A stretch of DNA of 64,000 nt from Cristatella mucedo (Eukaryota; Bryozoa; Phylactolaemata; Cristatellidae), in the NCBI GenBank assembly GCA_009760855.2, contig WPIO01000109.1:657001-721000 (forward strand), given 5' to 3'. The notes below the pieces were generated by a model that searched no databases, was not told the DNA's origin, and saw nothing but the letters and a program-made list of their open reading frames with translations. Position numbers and translations under genes: made by a program. This document shows positions 1 through 15,459 of this stretch, in pieces. How positions within the stretch are numbered: the stretch's first letter is position 1; the number at the start of each line of letters is the position of its first letter.

Positions 1-3682
<3,682 letters not shown>

Positions 3683-4537
3683 CCCTCGGTGACGGGGTGG
3701 AGCATCGTTTTTCAGTCATCAGCGAGCAGCTTCTTGGTCTCAGGCCGAGCTGAGACGCATCGGCGAGGCAGCATTCGCACTCGTGCTGGTCTGTGGCACA
3801 CTGCCAGTGCTGGCAAATCGGACGCTGACAGCTGCTTTGCCTCGCCGACCGCGAATGCATCGCGCTGGTCACTGCCGACCTCTCGCGTGCCACATGGCCA
3901 ATTTGGCCCTGCCCGAGAGTCTGCGTGCCTCATCGTGCTCCTAACTGCACTGGTAGCTCTTTTGTTCCAGTGAGCCGCCGTGCTGTGACGCAGCAAACTT
4001 GAAAACCCATTTGTGCTGCTGATGCCAAACAAGTGATTGCTCTAATTGTCAGCAAAAAAAACTGTTGCTCTGTTGGCTTGGATTGAAAAGCCTCGCCTTC
4101 GATTAAAGAGAGGTGCAGCGTGCATGCGTCCAGTGTCATTTCTGCGCCAGCTTCATTCGGCCAAACTTGATGGCAGCCGTGGGACGACGTCATGGCGAGT
4201 AGTCGTTATCTAACCCTAACTCTTCGGCAAGTGTTTCGTGAAAGTTGAGACATCTATCACTAGTGACCCTGGGACTCTGGTGAGAGCGCCTGATCATGGG
4301 CTGGCCGGTGACTTCACTTCAAACGTATAGCCGAAAAATATTCGTCCAGTTTTCCTGTGCATGTCAAGGGGGAAGCCCCTCCCCCTTCCCTCGGGCTCCT
4401 TTCTCTAGAGAGACATCAGCATCCATTCCAAAGTCACTCTTGCTCGGTTTCTTTGTGTTTGAGCGCAGACAGCTAGTGGCCTGCAGAGCAGCAGGTCTTC
4501 AACTGTTCCCCTTTACTTGATTGCTGTCGGTTATGCC
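3683..4537 (+). other. AGPS 3' UTR and downstream DNA
   Basis: No coding signal is seen. An ATTAAA poly(A) signal variant at about 4102-4107 lies 420 bp after the stop and is the best candidate 3' end. The rest up to the SINE at 4538 is unremarkable. Confidence 0.4.
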
Positions 4538-4716
4538 TAAAAAAATCCTAGCTGCTTAAACAGCCTCTTTTTGTATAGCGACAGAAGAGCCTTTACGGCT
4601 ATCACCACCGCTTGCAGTGGAGATAAAGGATCGCCCACCACAGGATTCGAACCCACGATCTCGGGACCGAGGTCATGAAAGCAACCGCCTTACCTAGTGT
4701 GCCATTACGGCTCACC
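4538..4716 (-). mobile_element. SINE-1 (tRNA-derived)
   Basis: On the minus strand it starts ggtgagccgtaatggcacac, an A-box-like segment. Then comes a B box (ggttcgaatcc with flanking cgtgg), a conserved body with two small stem-loops (ggcgat..atcgcc-like and cactgc..gcggtg), and an A/T-rich tail. Full length is about 180 bp. The B box is near canonical, so it derives from a tRNA gene. Confidence 0.9.
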
Positions 4717-4719
4717 GAC

Positions 4720-5425
4720 TACGTTATGGATGAGCTGCCTGCAAATGCCGCTAGGGGCTAAGCATTTTTAGGAGCAAAATACCTACCAGAAAAGGTTGTA
4801 GAACCACAGGTGGACTGCACGAAATGCGGTTGTAGCGAAAGCTGGCGAACGGATCCTGCATTCGAATTATGCAACATTTTTCGCGACGTCTATAGGTAAT
4901 CTAGAACGGGTGGCCACAAGCTTCGCCTGCCGGCTTGCTATAAACAAAAAACAAGTGGATATATTTTGTGTTTGTGCCCGGGTGTGTGCCGATTGCTGGA
5001 TAGTTTTCGTGCGGCCGAGCGAAAAACAAATGGCTATCAGAATGCAGTTGAGCTGCCACGGATAGGCTGTCATCGGCTTCCATGCAAAGCGGAGTCCACC
5101 TGAGAGAAGTCTTGCGGCGGGCGCTGGCGATGATGGGTGTGCAGACGTTCGAGAGCATCGCGTCAGCTGCTCTATTTCACTCGCGGGTACGACTGGCCAC
5201 GCTCCTTTGTTGAGCATGGTAATGATGCAGGTCGCTGGCCCATTACCGCCGGATTTCGACGCGAAAGCGAGTCCGGCTTTGGCATGCGAAGTAGGGAATT
5301 CTTTTTGAGACTTCCCAGCAAGGCAACCACTACCTCTTGGGTCCTCGGACTCTCCTGCGATAAAGATTACTCTAGTAGCATATTGTATCTATTAGCCCAT
5401 TTTGTCCAGGCATCTTACCACTCCC
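4720..5425. other. Unassigned spacer
   Basis: No convincing gene, repeat or structured element is seen. Open frames here show no recognisable motif. Confidence 0.4.
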
Positions 5426-5620
5426 TCTTCTGACTCAAATAGTTTACTGGCGCATCGAACCAACCGAAAATCATTTGGAGATCATGCCTTTACTTCGTTT
5501 GCTCCTGAAGCCCTTAACTCGCTATCCACCAACGATGCGACATTGCCTGACTCGGTGGCAATTAAAAGAAAGCTAAAAACGCTCCTGATCCTTATAGCAT
5601 TTGCTGGGTTCCTGTGAATT
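5426..5620 (+). mobile_element. LINE-A C-terminal coding remnant
   Basis: It encodes SDSNSLLAHRTNRKSFGDHA then FAPEALNSLSTNDATLPD. This matches the LINE-A C-terminal block ESNSLEIPRTNLKSFGDRAF..YAPKAWNSLPT. The 3' UTR and tail are not preserved. Confidence 0.8.
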
Positions 5621-5870
5621 GTCTGTTTCGACGCGTGCTGACACTAGGAAAGTAAACACATTGTCATGCTAACTGTTAGCACGACAATTTGTTTACTTGC
5701 AAAATGTCAGCAGCTAGTAGAATATGCAATGTTTTGAAAGGATGAAACTCTGTATGGGCGCAGTACAAATGTACTGTTATTTTTATTGTATCGCCACCGC
5801 TTCGTAAACTATGAGAGCAGTTAACAGCATGACAACTCATTGACTACTTTCGTTTAGCAAAACCTGAGAG

Positions 5871-6014
5871 GCACTTTGATTGCTGTGCGGTGCCCTACAC
5901 TCGCATGCACTTTGATTGCTGTGCGGTGCCCTACACTCGCATGCACTTTGATTGTTGTGCGGTGCCCTACACTCGCATGCACTATGATTGCTGTGCGGTG
6001 CCCTACACTCGCAT
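5871..6014. repeat. 36-bp minisatellite, four copies
   Basis: Four head-to-tail copies of a 36-bp unit start at 5871, 5907, 5943 and 5979. The units begin gcactttgattgctgtgcgg and end ctacactcgcat. Copies differ by only one or two substitutions. The unit length is a multiple of three, but no coding context is visible. Confidence 0.95.
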
Positions 6015-6069
6015 GACGAAAGCGCTATTCGAAGAATGAAAGGCGAGTCCAAGTAGGAAATGAGGATCC

Positions 6070-6960
6070 ACGGCTTGAGTTTACGAGGTACGTATCGGCG
6101 TAGCAGTTAAAAAAATGTAAGTTAGTCGGTTAAGGAGGTAGGCTTGGAGTGGGCGAATGATTTGTAGGGCTGGGTGTCACGCAAAGAAATGAAAGCCGTC
6201 GTTGTGTTTGGCGATGAACCCGAAGAGTAATAGAAAGTAGAAAGAAAGGGGTCTACGACACTAGAAGTCCTAGGTGCCCCGGACTTTTAAGTGGATGACC
6301 GACGGCCCTTTACGTCTACACTCGGCAATCTCGTACCGAACGAGCGCCAAATGCACTTATATATAGCGCCGCTTCCTTAGCCACACGTAGAGGCTCTCAG
6401 TAGGTATCTGACGCTCAACAGTATTAAATGCTACGGTAGATCCAGGAGTACTGGTAGAGACGTCCTGCCCTGGTCAGCAACGTTCAAAGGGTCATTGTAA
6501 ACCGAAGCAGAGCAGTCAGTGTCTGTGGCATTGTTAGCTGTAAGCCCCGATTGAACTAGCTAGCAAGATCTTTTGAATTGAAATAATTGTTTCGGCTGCT
6601 GGGCCGTTACTCGTTCAAATGTCTTGGTTAAGAATGGCAAAAGAAAGACTTCGAAAGTTACTTAAACTTTCATGAACTGCGGTCGAGTTTCTAACGGGTG
6701 TTTGTCCTCCTGACGATTGATGTTTTCAGAAGTGACTTCTCTAGAGGACTAGTAGTCATACTAGCGTACGATACAAGTCTTTCGACGAGCCCAGTGGACA
6801 TACGACGTGAAGGAGTTGAGAGAAAAGTATGACATTGAGCGATTGCAGTCCTGCAGTGGTGGAGGTGAGAGCATGATTTCCTCGTCCGAGTCATAACACC
6901 TAAGAAGAATTCGGAGAAGCTCTCAACTGAAGTCCCCATTTGGATCACTGCAGAGTATGA
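6070..6960 (-). mobile_element. Decayed LINE-A reverse-transcriptase segment
   Basis: On the minus strand, broken by frameshifts, one reads LLPFLTKTFERVTAQQ, then SGLTANNATDTDCSASVYND and GFIAKHNDGFHFFA. These match [35 protein letters not shown] and VIAKHNLGFHFYADD of better copies. The YADD motif is destroyed. The 5' part beyond 6700 is only a weak match. Confidence 0.7.
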
Positions 6961-7770
6961 ATGCGTAGAGGCTGTTAGGAAGCTGGTAGAGACTTCGATT
7001 TATTTTGGATTAGAGAGTGATTCCACTACTTCACTATGCAGTATGGACGTGGCTTTCGGTAAAACGGATTAACACGACCTACAATAATCGTTGAACGCCA
7101 AATGTAGGATAATAAACCCTGACTTTTTAGTGACTTTCAAGGACCAACGTTTTGTGTTTAAGTCAAAAGGCGTTTTGGACGTGAGGACCTTAGTGAATAG
7201 TAGTCGGCGGGAGCTCGAGACGGCTGTGGTTTGTGTTTCTATGTATGCATGATTCGATCATAGACACTGGGCTCGCCGGCACACTGCCAGTGCAGGCAGA
7301 CCCGTAAGTGCCTTAAACCACGCCAGAGTCAAACAGCTGGTGGCTGTGGCCTAGAGACAGGCCGGTGGTCAGCTGTGGTCTGATGGCTGTGGTTTATCCA
7401 CACGCCGGCTTTGTCCTCCCACCAACTCACGGGATGAGTTGTGGTTGGGAGGGATTGGGGGGAGGGAACGCCAACCTGGGAGTGGGGATCGAGTGGGAGT
7501 AGGGGCTGAAGGGAGCCGTGCGCTCTTCGGCTCCGTGCGTTGTATTAAACTGTTGGTGCTTGTCATCGGCTGGCTCTCTGCTGTGCGAATCAAAACTACA
7601 ACGGCTTCGGACCCCTACAGCCACACGCAATCACAATGGCTAGCAGCAGCATTTCGAATGATGTGCCTCTAATGTTCGTGGACAAAGCGGCCAACTACCG
7701 ATGGACAGAGGCGCCTGCTGCCCAGTCGCCGTGATCGCCCACGTAATCTAGTGTAAGCTTTAATTTCGGC
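6961..7770. other. Unassigned spacer
   Basis: No recognised gene. A purine-rich minus-strand poly-Pro frame near 7430-7630 is likely compositional. Nothing else is supported. Confidence 0.35.
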
Positions 7771-8523
7771 GGTTCAAGGGCTCCAAGCATGACCGAATGA
7801 TTAGTGGCAACATTCAAACGTCATCAAGCATAACATTGTTGAATATGACACGCACGGGTCAAACTTGTAGATAAGAGTTAGTAGTAGCGGGCATATTGAC
7901 ACTATGAATAAGCACACAAAGGACAAATCCCAAGGACCTACGAAATACTGGATGCAGGTTTGTTTTACAATTCTTTTTTAATGCCATCCAGTCAGGGGGG
8001 TGTCGTGACGTCAGTCGCATGTGAGCTCCAGGCTTTAGGAGCATACGAACTAAAGGCACTGTCTCCCAAGGATTTGAGGCTCGTACTCAGTGTATATAGA
8101 TAAAGGATTAGATTCCGAAAAGCTGGCGGTACGATACTATCCCGGTGATTGAGTATTTCTGATAGCTAGGCTGGAGCCAGAGAGTGTAGGGACTGAAACT
8201 GAGTGTCAAAAGCTTGCTGAAGTTGTTGAGCTGCTTTGTTGGGAGCCAGTGCAGGCCGGGCGAGAAGTGGTCTCATGTGGTAACTGCAACGCTCACGATA
8301 GGCAAGCCTAACTGAAGAGTTGTACACACATTCTAAGCGTATGATTGCACAGGCTGGTAGGAAAACATTGAATTGACAGAAGTTGAGGCGGGATGTCACA
8401 AACGCGTAGGTCAAATTGGATGTGGTATTCTTGTCTAAGCAGGCCTAATTTTTGCAACGTTACGGACCTGAAAGTGGGCAGACTTGACTCTGGAGCTAAT
8501 GTAGCCGTCTAATAATATAATTC
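7771..8523 (-). mobile_element. LINE-A 3' half, interrupted by SINE-2
   Basis: Minus-strand reading gives FVTSRLNFCQFNVFLPACAI, then ERCSYHMRPLLARPALAPNK, then a C-terminal block and the 3' UTR. It is interrupted at 8524 by a SINE-2 and continues at 8659. Confidence 0.8.
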
Positions 8524-8658
8524 ATTTGCATAGCGCCCTAAGAGAACTTAAATCTCTATTCTATCTAAATTCGTTTCACATACGCCTCAGTGCTCGAGCC
8601 CACGACCTCGGCCAGACCTTGGTCGGGGCGAGCACCTTAGCCACTGGGCCAAACCAGC
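8524..8658 (-). mobile_element. SINE-2 inserted in LINE-A
   Basis: On the minus strand the head is ctggtttggcccagtggcta (A box). It is followed by aggtcgtgggctcgagc (B-box region) and the shared LINE-A stem-loop: aatagagatttaagttctct then tagggcgctat. The flanks repeat cgtcta (about 8515-8520 and 8660-8665), an imperfect target duplication. Confidence 0.85.
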
Positions 8659-8890
8659 TCGTCTAGTGAAAGCCACTCTAGAACAGGACACCTCGATTTC
8701 GTGCAGGTGCTATGAGAGATATGCCGGCACAGCTGGTTTTCAGCATTAAGCTTTCCAATTTCTGAGTATCACTAGGTTTTCCCAATATTAGTAATTTGGT
8801 TTTATCGTAATTCGATTAGAGAAAGTTTGCTGCCATTCATGCACGGATGTCAGCAATACATACAGGAAGGGAAGGAAGTTTAAAGCCCTA
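8659..8890 (-). mobile_element. LINE-A continuation after SINE-2
   Basis: Antisense of the ANFLKLNDDKTNLLV and SARNLGVMF region. The match is clear but decayed. Confidence 0.75.
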
Positions 8891-8925
8891 GAAGGTTGGC
8901 AGGGATCAATGCATAATAATAATGA

Positions 8926-9072
8926 GGTTAGCTGATTTTACTGCCTCATTTATGTAGTGGCAAAAGAGCCCTAACATCTATCACCACCGCTTACAGTGGG
9001 CACTAAAGACTCGAACCCACGATACGAGTCGTGAAGAGCGAACACCTAACCTCTGGGCTAAGACCCAGGAGC
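8926..9072 (-). mobile_element. SINE-1, diverged copy
   Basis: It contains the body caccaccgcttacagtgggc, the B-box complement gactcgaacccacgat and the A-box complement cctctgggctaaga. It is more diverged than other copies and sits within the LINE-A array. Confidence 0.8.
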
Positions 9073-9224
9073 GAAGCATAGGTACAGCTGTGTGCCGGCG
9101 GCGTACAAATTAAAGCCTTGATTATGAGTGGCGATTCCATGGGCAACGGAGAGAGTTAAGAAAAAAGAAGCCGACCAAGCACATGGCTCCAAACGGGTGT
9201 CCCGTACTTCAGTGGTTCATCGGA

Positions 9225-9400
9225 TGATGATTGTGTCTCATTGACATCAACACTCTGTATGGTCTCTCACTGGAATAGGACCTTGGCTTTTGCAGTGTGG
9301 CGCCACTGATGCCCAGGCAAGATGAGTTGCTCGAGACGGGCTTGGTGATCAACAGCTTCAAGTGCTGCCGAAAGACTGGGCAGAATAAGCAGCGACTTTG
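9225..9400 (-). mobile_element. LINE-A reverse-transcriptase remnant
   Basis: Antisense of the LSAAFDTIDHQVLLERL and following ITGTALQWF blocks. It is probably the 5' continuation of the same insertion that ends at 7771. Confidence 0.7.
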
Positions 9401-9985
9401 CCTAATCCTATATTCCTAAAGCTGCGTTTACACTTTCGACTTTCAAGCGACTTTCCTCCTAAATCTGCAAATCTAATCATAATACATTTAAATCATGTAC
9501 ATCCTAATAATTTTGCACCGAATTCTACCCCCCCCCGCCCTCCAATTTGGGCTAATACATTTTGGTCACCACATTTTGGGGGAGGAGCCAAGGCGGCACT
9601 TTCATGAAGGACGATCGGTTTCTACTCCTTGGCTCCCTGCTGGTCCGACAGACCAATCTAAACTCTAGGGCTCTTCACTGCGAAAATAAAAATGGCTGAC
9701 GTTCGTATGCCCAAGTTATATTGAGGCGCTCAGTGCAAGATATAGCCCAGGCTTAAACCCTTTCTACATAGAGGCCGCCGTCTGCCTGTTAACGAAATCT
9801 GCCAACGAACCGGTATCGGTACACACTACCACACTACTCTGCACTATACACCTCACACCAGTAACGGGGCACATTACTCGATATTGCCCACTTTCCAGAA
9901 AAAGCTTCATCTTCCGATCTTCCTTTATTAATATTGTTATAATACTACTCTAAAATTGTGACTGCTGCGACAAACTCAACCTACA
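9401..9985. other. Unassigned spacer, possibly decayed LINE 5' sequence
   Basis: It includes a C-rich run at 9528-9540. It may contain the eroded endonuclease/linker part of the LINE-A at 9986, but no motif is secure. Confidence 0.3.
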
Positions 9986-11585
9986 TTTAAGCAGGTCATT
10001 TGTTATCTAGTCCTGAAGTTCGTATCCCAATCAAAGAAGACGACAAGTCCTCTGGACCCTATTCCCACTGTCCTGCTCCTACGTTGCATTGATCTGCTGC
10101 TGCCATGCATAACTAACATCATTACTATGTCATTAGGCTAAGGTCATGTCCCAGCACCTTTCAAAAAAGCTGTAGTCAGGCCACTTCTCAAGAAAGCGAC
10201 ACTAGACCAAAAGAACTACTGCCCAGTCTCCCTTCTACCATTCCTATCAAAGACACTGGAACGGGTCGTGGCGGACCAGCTGTTCTCCTATATCGAAACT
10301 TCACACCTTTCTAGTAAGTTCCAGTCTGGCTTTAGAGCTAATCACTCCACAGAGTCAGCATTGCTTAGGGTATACAAAGACCTACATAGGAATACAGACA
10401 TGGGTAGTCTCTGCTTGTTTTGCTTAATCTTTCGTCAGCTTTTGATACTCTCGATCACAAAGTTCTTCTAGAGCGCCTCTAATCTCGCCTGGGTATCACC
10501 GGCACTGCTCTGCAATGGTCCAGGTCCCATCTCAGTGTGAGACTCCAAAGTATTGACGTGAATGGACAAAGATCATCCGAGGTACCTCTGAAATATGGGG
10601 TACCTCAGGGCTCCGTGCTAGGTCCGGTTCTTTTCACGGTTTATACTCTGCCTCTTGCTGATGTGATTGCCAAGCACAATCTAGACTTTCACTTCTATGC
10701 GGATGACATTCAGTTGTATCTTTGCTTTGATCCCTCCCAGCCTTCGAGCACCTCGAATTCTCTCAACTCACTTACTGCATGTATTGATGACATCTGCACA
10801 TGGATGGCACAGTCAATTTTCTAAAACTAAACGATGACAAAGCTGACTTACTAGTTATGGACAAACCCAGTGTGATTCAGAAATTGGAAAGGCTGACGCT
10901 CAAAATTGGCTCTGCCAGCATATCTCCTGTTGAATCAGCTCGAAATCTAGGTGTCATGTTCCAAAGTGACCTCTCGTTAGACGACCATATCAGCTCCACA
11001 GTCAAATCGGCCTACTTTCAGCTACGTAACATTGCTATAATTCGGGCTTGTTTAGATAAGGATACCACGCCCAAGTTGGTCCTTGCATTCGTGACATCGG
11101 TCTCGACTCCTGCAACTTACTGCTTACTGGCCTATCGGTACGTGCGATCAGGCGATTGCAGCTGGTGCAAAACTCTGCAGCTAGGCTTGTCTGTCGTGAG
11201 CGTAGCAGTTGCCATATCACACCACTTCTCGCCGACCTGCACTGGCTACCAGTCAAGCAACGGATTGACTTCAAGGTTTTGTCGCTCACTTTTAGGTCAC
11301 TCCATCCTTTGGCTCCAGCCTATCTTTCAGATCTGCTCCCCCTCCAGGCCAAGCATCGTACCACCTGCTTTTAGGAATCCAACAGCCTACAAATACCTCG
11401 TGCAAACCTTAAATCCTTTGGAGACCGTGCCTTCAGTTCGTATGCTCCCAAAGCCTGGAACTCCCTCCCGACTGGCGTCAGAACATCCCCTGACTTGACC
11501 ACATTTAAAAAGAAGTTAAAAAACACCTATTTAGGACAGCATTTATTGGGTCCCTGTGATTCGTCTTTTATGTGCCTAAGTTTCA
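9986..11585 (+). mobile_element. LINE-A reverse transcriptase, longest + strand copy
   Basis: The CR1/L2-type reverse transcriptase is readable across frameshifts. In order: LDPIPTVLLLRCIDLLLPC, VVRPLLKKATLDQKNYCPVS, SGFRANHSTESALLRVYKDL, GVPQGSVLGPVLF, FHFYADDIQLYL, NFLKLNDDKADLLV, and the C-terminal LLADLHWLPVKQRIDFKVLS. The catalytic YADD is intact at about 10696-10707. The reading frame breaks near 10470 and 10830. The 3' UTR and tail are lost where an inverted LINE-A begins. It is non-functional as it stands. Confidence 0.92.
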
Positions 11586-12060
11586 ATGTAACAGTTTAGC
11601 TGGTCTGCTGTAACTCGTTCTAGTATCTTTAATAAGAAGGGCAGCAGGGAGACTGGGCAGAAGTAGCTCCTGTTCTCTTCGTCTAGTGCTGCTTTCTTTA
11701 TCATTGGCCCTACAAAAGCCCTCTTAAAAGGTGCAGGAACAAGACCTGAGGCTAAGGACACATTGATGCTGTTAGCTATGCATGGCATTAGCTGATCCAT
11801 GCATTACAGAAGTAGGATACTGGGAATTTGGTATAGAGAGCTAGTAGTCTTTTTTGACTGATGAATATCAGGATGAGGTCATTCGTGGCAGGCTTGAACG
11901 CAGACATTGGAAGTGCTGCAAGGAATTGAAGGAATATTACCAAGGTGTTACTGATGGTACTGAGTAAGACGAGCCCACAGGGGGTGCTGTTACCCTGCGG
12001 ACAGACTCTGATCTTATCTGCTGACAAAAAAGCTATAGAAGCAATCGGCTAAATCACCAC
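11586..12060 (-). mobile_element. LINE-A 5' segment, inverted (possible twin-priming product)
   Basis: The minus strand encodes SINVSLASGLVPAPFKRAFV, FCPVSLLPFLLKILERVTAD and upstream pre-RT sequence. It is followed directly by a forward LINE-A 3' end (12117-12630). An inverted 5' part before a forward 3' part is the pattern expected from twin priming. Confidence 0.75.
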
Positions 12061-12116
12061 CAGGCTCAGCGCCTGGCAAGGGCAGCTCACGGCTATAAAA
12101 CACAGCTCTACTTTTG

Positions 12117-12630
12117 TAGCTCACGTTTAGGTCCCTTCATTCTTTAGCTCCGGCCTTCCTGTCGGATCTACTGCCCCATCAGGCCAAGGATCATACCACC
12201 AGCTTTTCTGAAACGGTTTACCCATACCTCGTACAAACCTCAAATCCTTTGGTTAACGTGCCTTTAGTTCGTATGCTCCCAAAGCCTGGAACTTACTCAC
12301 TAGACTTCACATCTCTTGACTCGACCACATTTAAAAAGCAATTAAAAACCTATTTAGGACAGCATTTAGTGGGTATCTGTGATTCGTCCTGTATGTGCTT
12401 ATGGGTGCTGACACTGTTGCATGCTGCCACTAACCACACTTACATGCTGAGCCTGTGCATGTCACTCCTAACCATGTTATTCATGTTGTTTATCAAGCAT
12501 ACCACTCACCACTCGATCGTGTTTCCTTTACAGCAAATGTATAGCACCTTAAAAGAGATTTGAGTTTTATGTAGTTCTCCAAACACACTTTATTAAGTGT
12601 ATTATTATTATTATTATTATTATATTAAGT
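12117..12630 (+). mobile_element. LINE-A 3' end with (ATT)n tail
   Basis: It covers the C-terminal coding block from the LAPAFLSDLLPHQAK region, the 3' UTR (gtgattcgtcctgtatgtgc, then accatgttattcatgttgtt) and a degenerate terminal stem-loop. A run of ATT triplets at about 12598-12628 ends it. Confidence 0.85.
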
Positions 12631-12639
12631 CCAATAGAA

Positions 12640-13750
12640 GTTATCGCTAAGCCCGGCCCACCACTTTCTGCAATCCCTTTAACGCCTCCTTTTGCTCAGG
12701 GCCAATTATTCAGTGCTCTACTCAACACCGAGCAGGTACACTCTATAGTGCCACTTGCAAAAGGATCAACTGAAAGAAAAAGACAATGCAATCATCTGAT
12801 GGTCACACTTTATTTTCGAGTAACTGTAGCTTGTGCACCATGAAGTGTGGATTAAACTCGGAAAAAGGCATACTAAGGGTGCTCAAGTGCCGTGAACGGC
12901 TTGGCTTCCTTGTCTTCTGCCGTAAGAGCAAGACAAGGAACTCGGAAGGCTTCATCTGCAAAGAAAAAACGCTCTGCAACTAGACGGTGTGACAAGACCT
13001 TTACACACACTGAAGTGATACATCAGCAGATGTTGGGGAGGGCAGCCGTTGGGTGGGGGGGGGACTGCGACTGCAGAATGTGGCTCGGCCGCCGGCGACT
13101 GACCGCCTCAGATCTCCGGCCGATCAGCAGGGAATGAAGCAGCCTTGAAGTCTCTCGTTCGGTAGAACTTATACTGGTAGGTCTGAGGAAGCTCGTTCCA
13201 CGGCTCCCTCGTGGACTTCTTAAACCAACTAAAAAAGCAGTCACGTGCCGGATCGGGTGTTCGATGCCAGCAGACCATGGTCTATTCTGCTGCTTCTCAG
13301 TGACGAGATAGGCGGCCGCGGCACTATCGACGATGACATGCCATTTTGATTGGCATGTCAACCCGATCACATGCCACAGCAGACGGCAGCAGGCGACACA
13401 GCTATCCTCGGGCCACCAGGCTACTCGATTTCCGCCAGTCGGCACTAGCACGGCCGACACACACATGAAGTGCACGGACTCACCTCACTTCGGGGGACTT
13501 GGTAGCCAGCCGTCCTAGGTAGATGAACGATGCAGCCATGCCGGTGCCGATACAAGCGAACAGTGGTATCAGCTGCAACGAGCGCATGCACACGGTGCCA
13601 TCAAGCCGCTAGGACTTCTGCTGGATGGCACAGCTCGACAGAGAGCAGCATCCGCAGAAACGATGCTTCATTACACCTAGCACCCGATGGCAACCAGCAG
13701 TCTGCAGTAGTTCGAAGTAGCAGTAGCACTACTGCTAGCAGTAGTAATAA
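12640..13750. other. Unassigned spacer
   Basis: A 150-codon minus-strand open frame (13023-13475) shows no recognisable domain. I do not call it a gene. A G-rich run lies near 13055. Confidence 0.35.
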
Positions 13751-13755
13751 TAATG

Positions 13756-13815
13756 CCTTTTGCATGGCACCAAAAGAGAACTTAAATCTCTACTCAGGCG
13801 CTTCACGGCTCACCA
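13756..13815 (-). mobile_element. SINE-2 or LINE-A tail fragment
   Basis: It begins with taataataatgcc and carries gagaacttaaatctctactc then aggcgcttcac. This is the SINE-2 variant of the terminal stem-loop. The tRNA head is not recognisable beyond. Confidence 0.6.
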
Positions 13816-14084
13816 GGTCTTACTTCATTCACTAGAGAGGCCGAGGTTGACACGGCCGCCAACCAACCTGCGAGACAAGACACAAATTTGCCGACTACGA
13901 AAACGAGTATCATACCCTTGGCGACTTAAATGTCGGCTAGCTCAGTTATTTTATTGAGGGGGTGTATTGGGCCACGACGATGCAGTAAAGAGCAACCGAT
14001 CTTCCTAGTGAATCACAGGTGGGTGCCATTTAAGCATGAGGCTTCCAGCAGATACGAGACAAGTCTCGAAGCAGATACGAGACA

Positions 14085-14570
14085 AGTCTCCAGCCTATCT
14101 GTCAGATTTACTACCCTATCAGGCCAAGAATCGTACCACCTTTTCGGAATCCAACAGTCTAGAAATACCTCATACAAACCTTAAATCCTTTGGAGACCGT
14201 GCATTTAGTTCATATGCTCCTAAAGCTTGGAACTCCCTCCCGACCTGCATCAGAACATCCCCTGACCTGACCACATTTAAAGGGAACCTAAAAACACCTA
14301 TTTAGGACAGCATTTAGTGGGTCCCTGTGATTCGCCCTTGATGTGCTTATGCGTGCTGACACTGTGCATGCTGTCCACTAACCACATTTGCATGCTGACC
14401 CTGTGCATGTCACCCCTAACCATATTATTAATTTTGTTTGTTTTTCAAGCATGATTTTACTTACCATTCAATTGCATTTCACTTTACAGCAAATGTAAAG
14501 CGCCTAGAGAGAGATTAAGTTCTCTGAGGGTGCTTTATCAAGTGAATTATTATTCTTATTATTATAAGTC
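14085..14570 (+). mobile_element. LINE-A 3' end with (ATT)n tail
   Basis: It encodes AYLSDLLPYQAKNRTTF, ESNSLEIPHTNLKSFGDRAF and YAPKAWNSLPTCIRTSPDLT. The 3' UTR, the intact stem-loop (gcgcctagagagagattaag / ttctctgagggtgct) and an ATT-rich tail follow. It is a well preserved, strongly 5'-truncated copy. Confidence 0.9.
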
Positions 14571-15000
14571 CAGCTCTGCTCCTGCCAGACAAGTCGGATG
14601 GCCATCGACCTCCCTCCCTCTCTTCATCGGACAATGAGGTGGGGGAGGGAGGCAGGCATTTTTGCGTGTTGTATCGGCGATGACTGAAACACTGAGCTAA
14701 CAGTGAACTGGTGGCTGTGGTGAGCAGCTAGACCGAGCAGCTGGGGCAACTCGATGACAACGATTAAGGCATTCAGACGTTCATACGGAGATAACATATC
14801 ATAAATGGGTATGAGTGGGCCACCATAGCCCACCGCAGGTGGCAAAACTTGCAGTGAGTAGGACCTACCAGCCGCAGTGGCACGCTCTTTGCTGGATGCG
14901 CATCCAGTCAGAAGGAATAGCAGCAGCTAGCCAAGGCCAAGGCCACTTGACAGGTGCTCCCAACTCAGTCCACTGTCTGCATGGCCCAGCCTGCAGGCTG
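14571..15000. other. Unassigned spacer
   Basis: No gene or repeat recognised. Confidence 0.35.
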
Positions 15001-15002
15001 AG

Positions 15003-15085
15003 TTATAATAATAACAATAATATATGTACAGCACCCTCTGAGAACCGAATCTCTTTCTAGGCACTTTAGAGATGCTGTAAAATAA
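15003..15085 (-). mobile_element. LINE-A solitary 3' end
   Basis: Minus-strand stem-loop (tctttctaggcac...) plus an ATT-type tail at 15005-15022. Only about 60 bp of 3' UTR is kept. Confidence 0.8.
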
Positions 15086-15154
15086 AGAGTTAACTGCGAG
15101 CAAGCTAAAGGACCGTAACCATGGGCCTCTGGCTTCGGCAAAAGTGCAACGAGT

Positions 15155-15240
15155 TAGTAATAATAATAACACTTGATAAAGCATCCTCGGAAAACTCAAT
15201 CTCTGTCTAGGTATGCTGATATTTGACATTTGCTGATAAG
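15155..15240 (-). mobile_element. LINE-A solitary 3' end
   Basis: It begins taataataataacacttgat then agcatcctcggaaaactcaa. This is a diverged terminal stem-loop in the same orientation as the preceding fragment. Confidence 0.75.
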
Positions 15241-15459
15241 GAAACACAGACACAAACGAGAGGTGGCATTCCCATAAAGAATTGGGAGCCTTGCGACAAC
15301 GACATCGACAAGTCCCCACTTACGGAGAACTCATAGACTAGGACCCGGAATAGCATGCAGCAGCTGTATGGATGGTGGAAAACACAGATGCAGTCGGCGA
15401 GAGCAGGTAGCCATTAGCCGACTAGGGGTCTTTCACATGGCCAAGTCAAGCTCTCAAAA

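Noticed and set aside
5871-6014. CRISPR-like array
   Set aside because: The units are directly adjacent without unique spacers, and the DNA is clearly animal nuclear sequence.
13023-13475. 150-codon minus-strand frame as a possible gene
   Set aside because: No domain, no splice context and biased composition.
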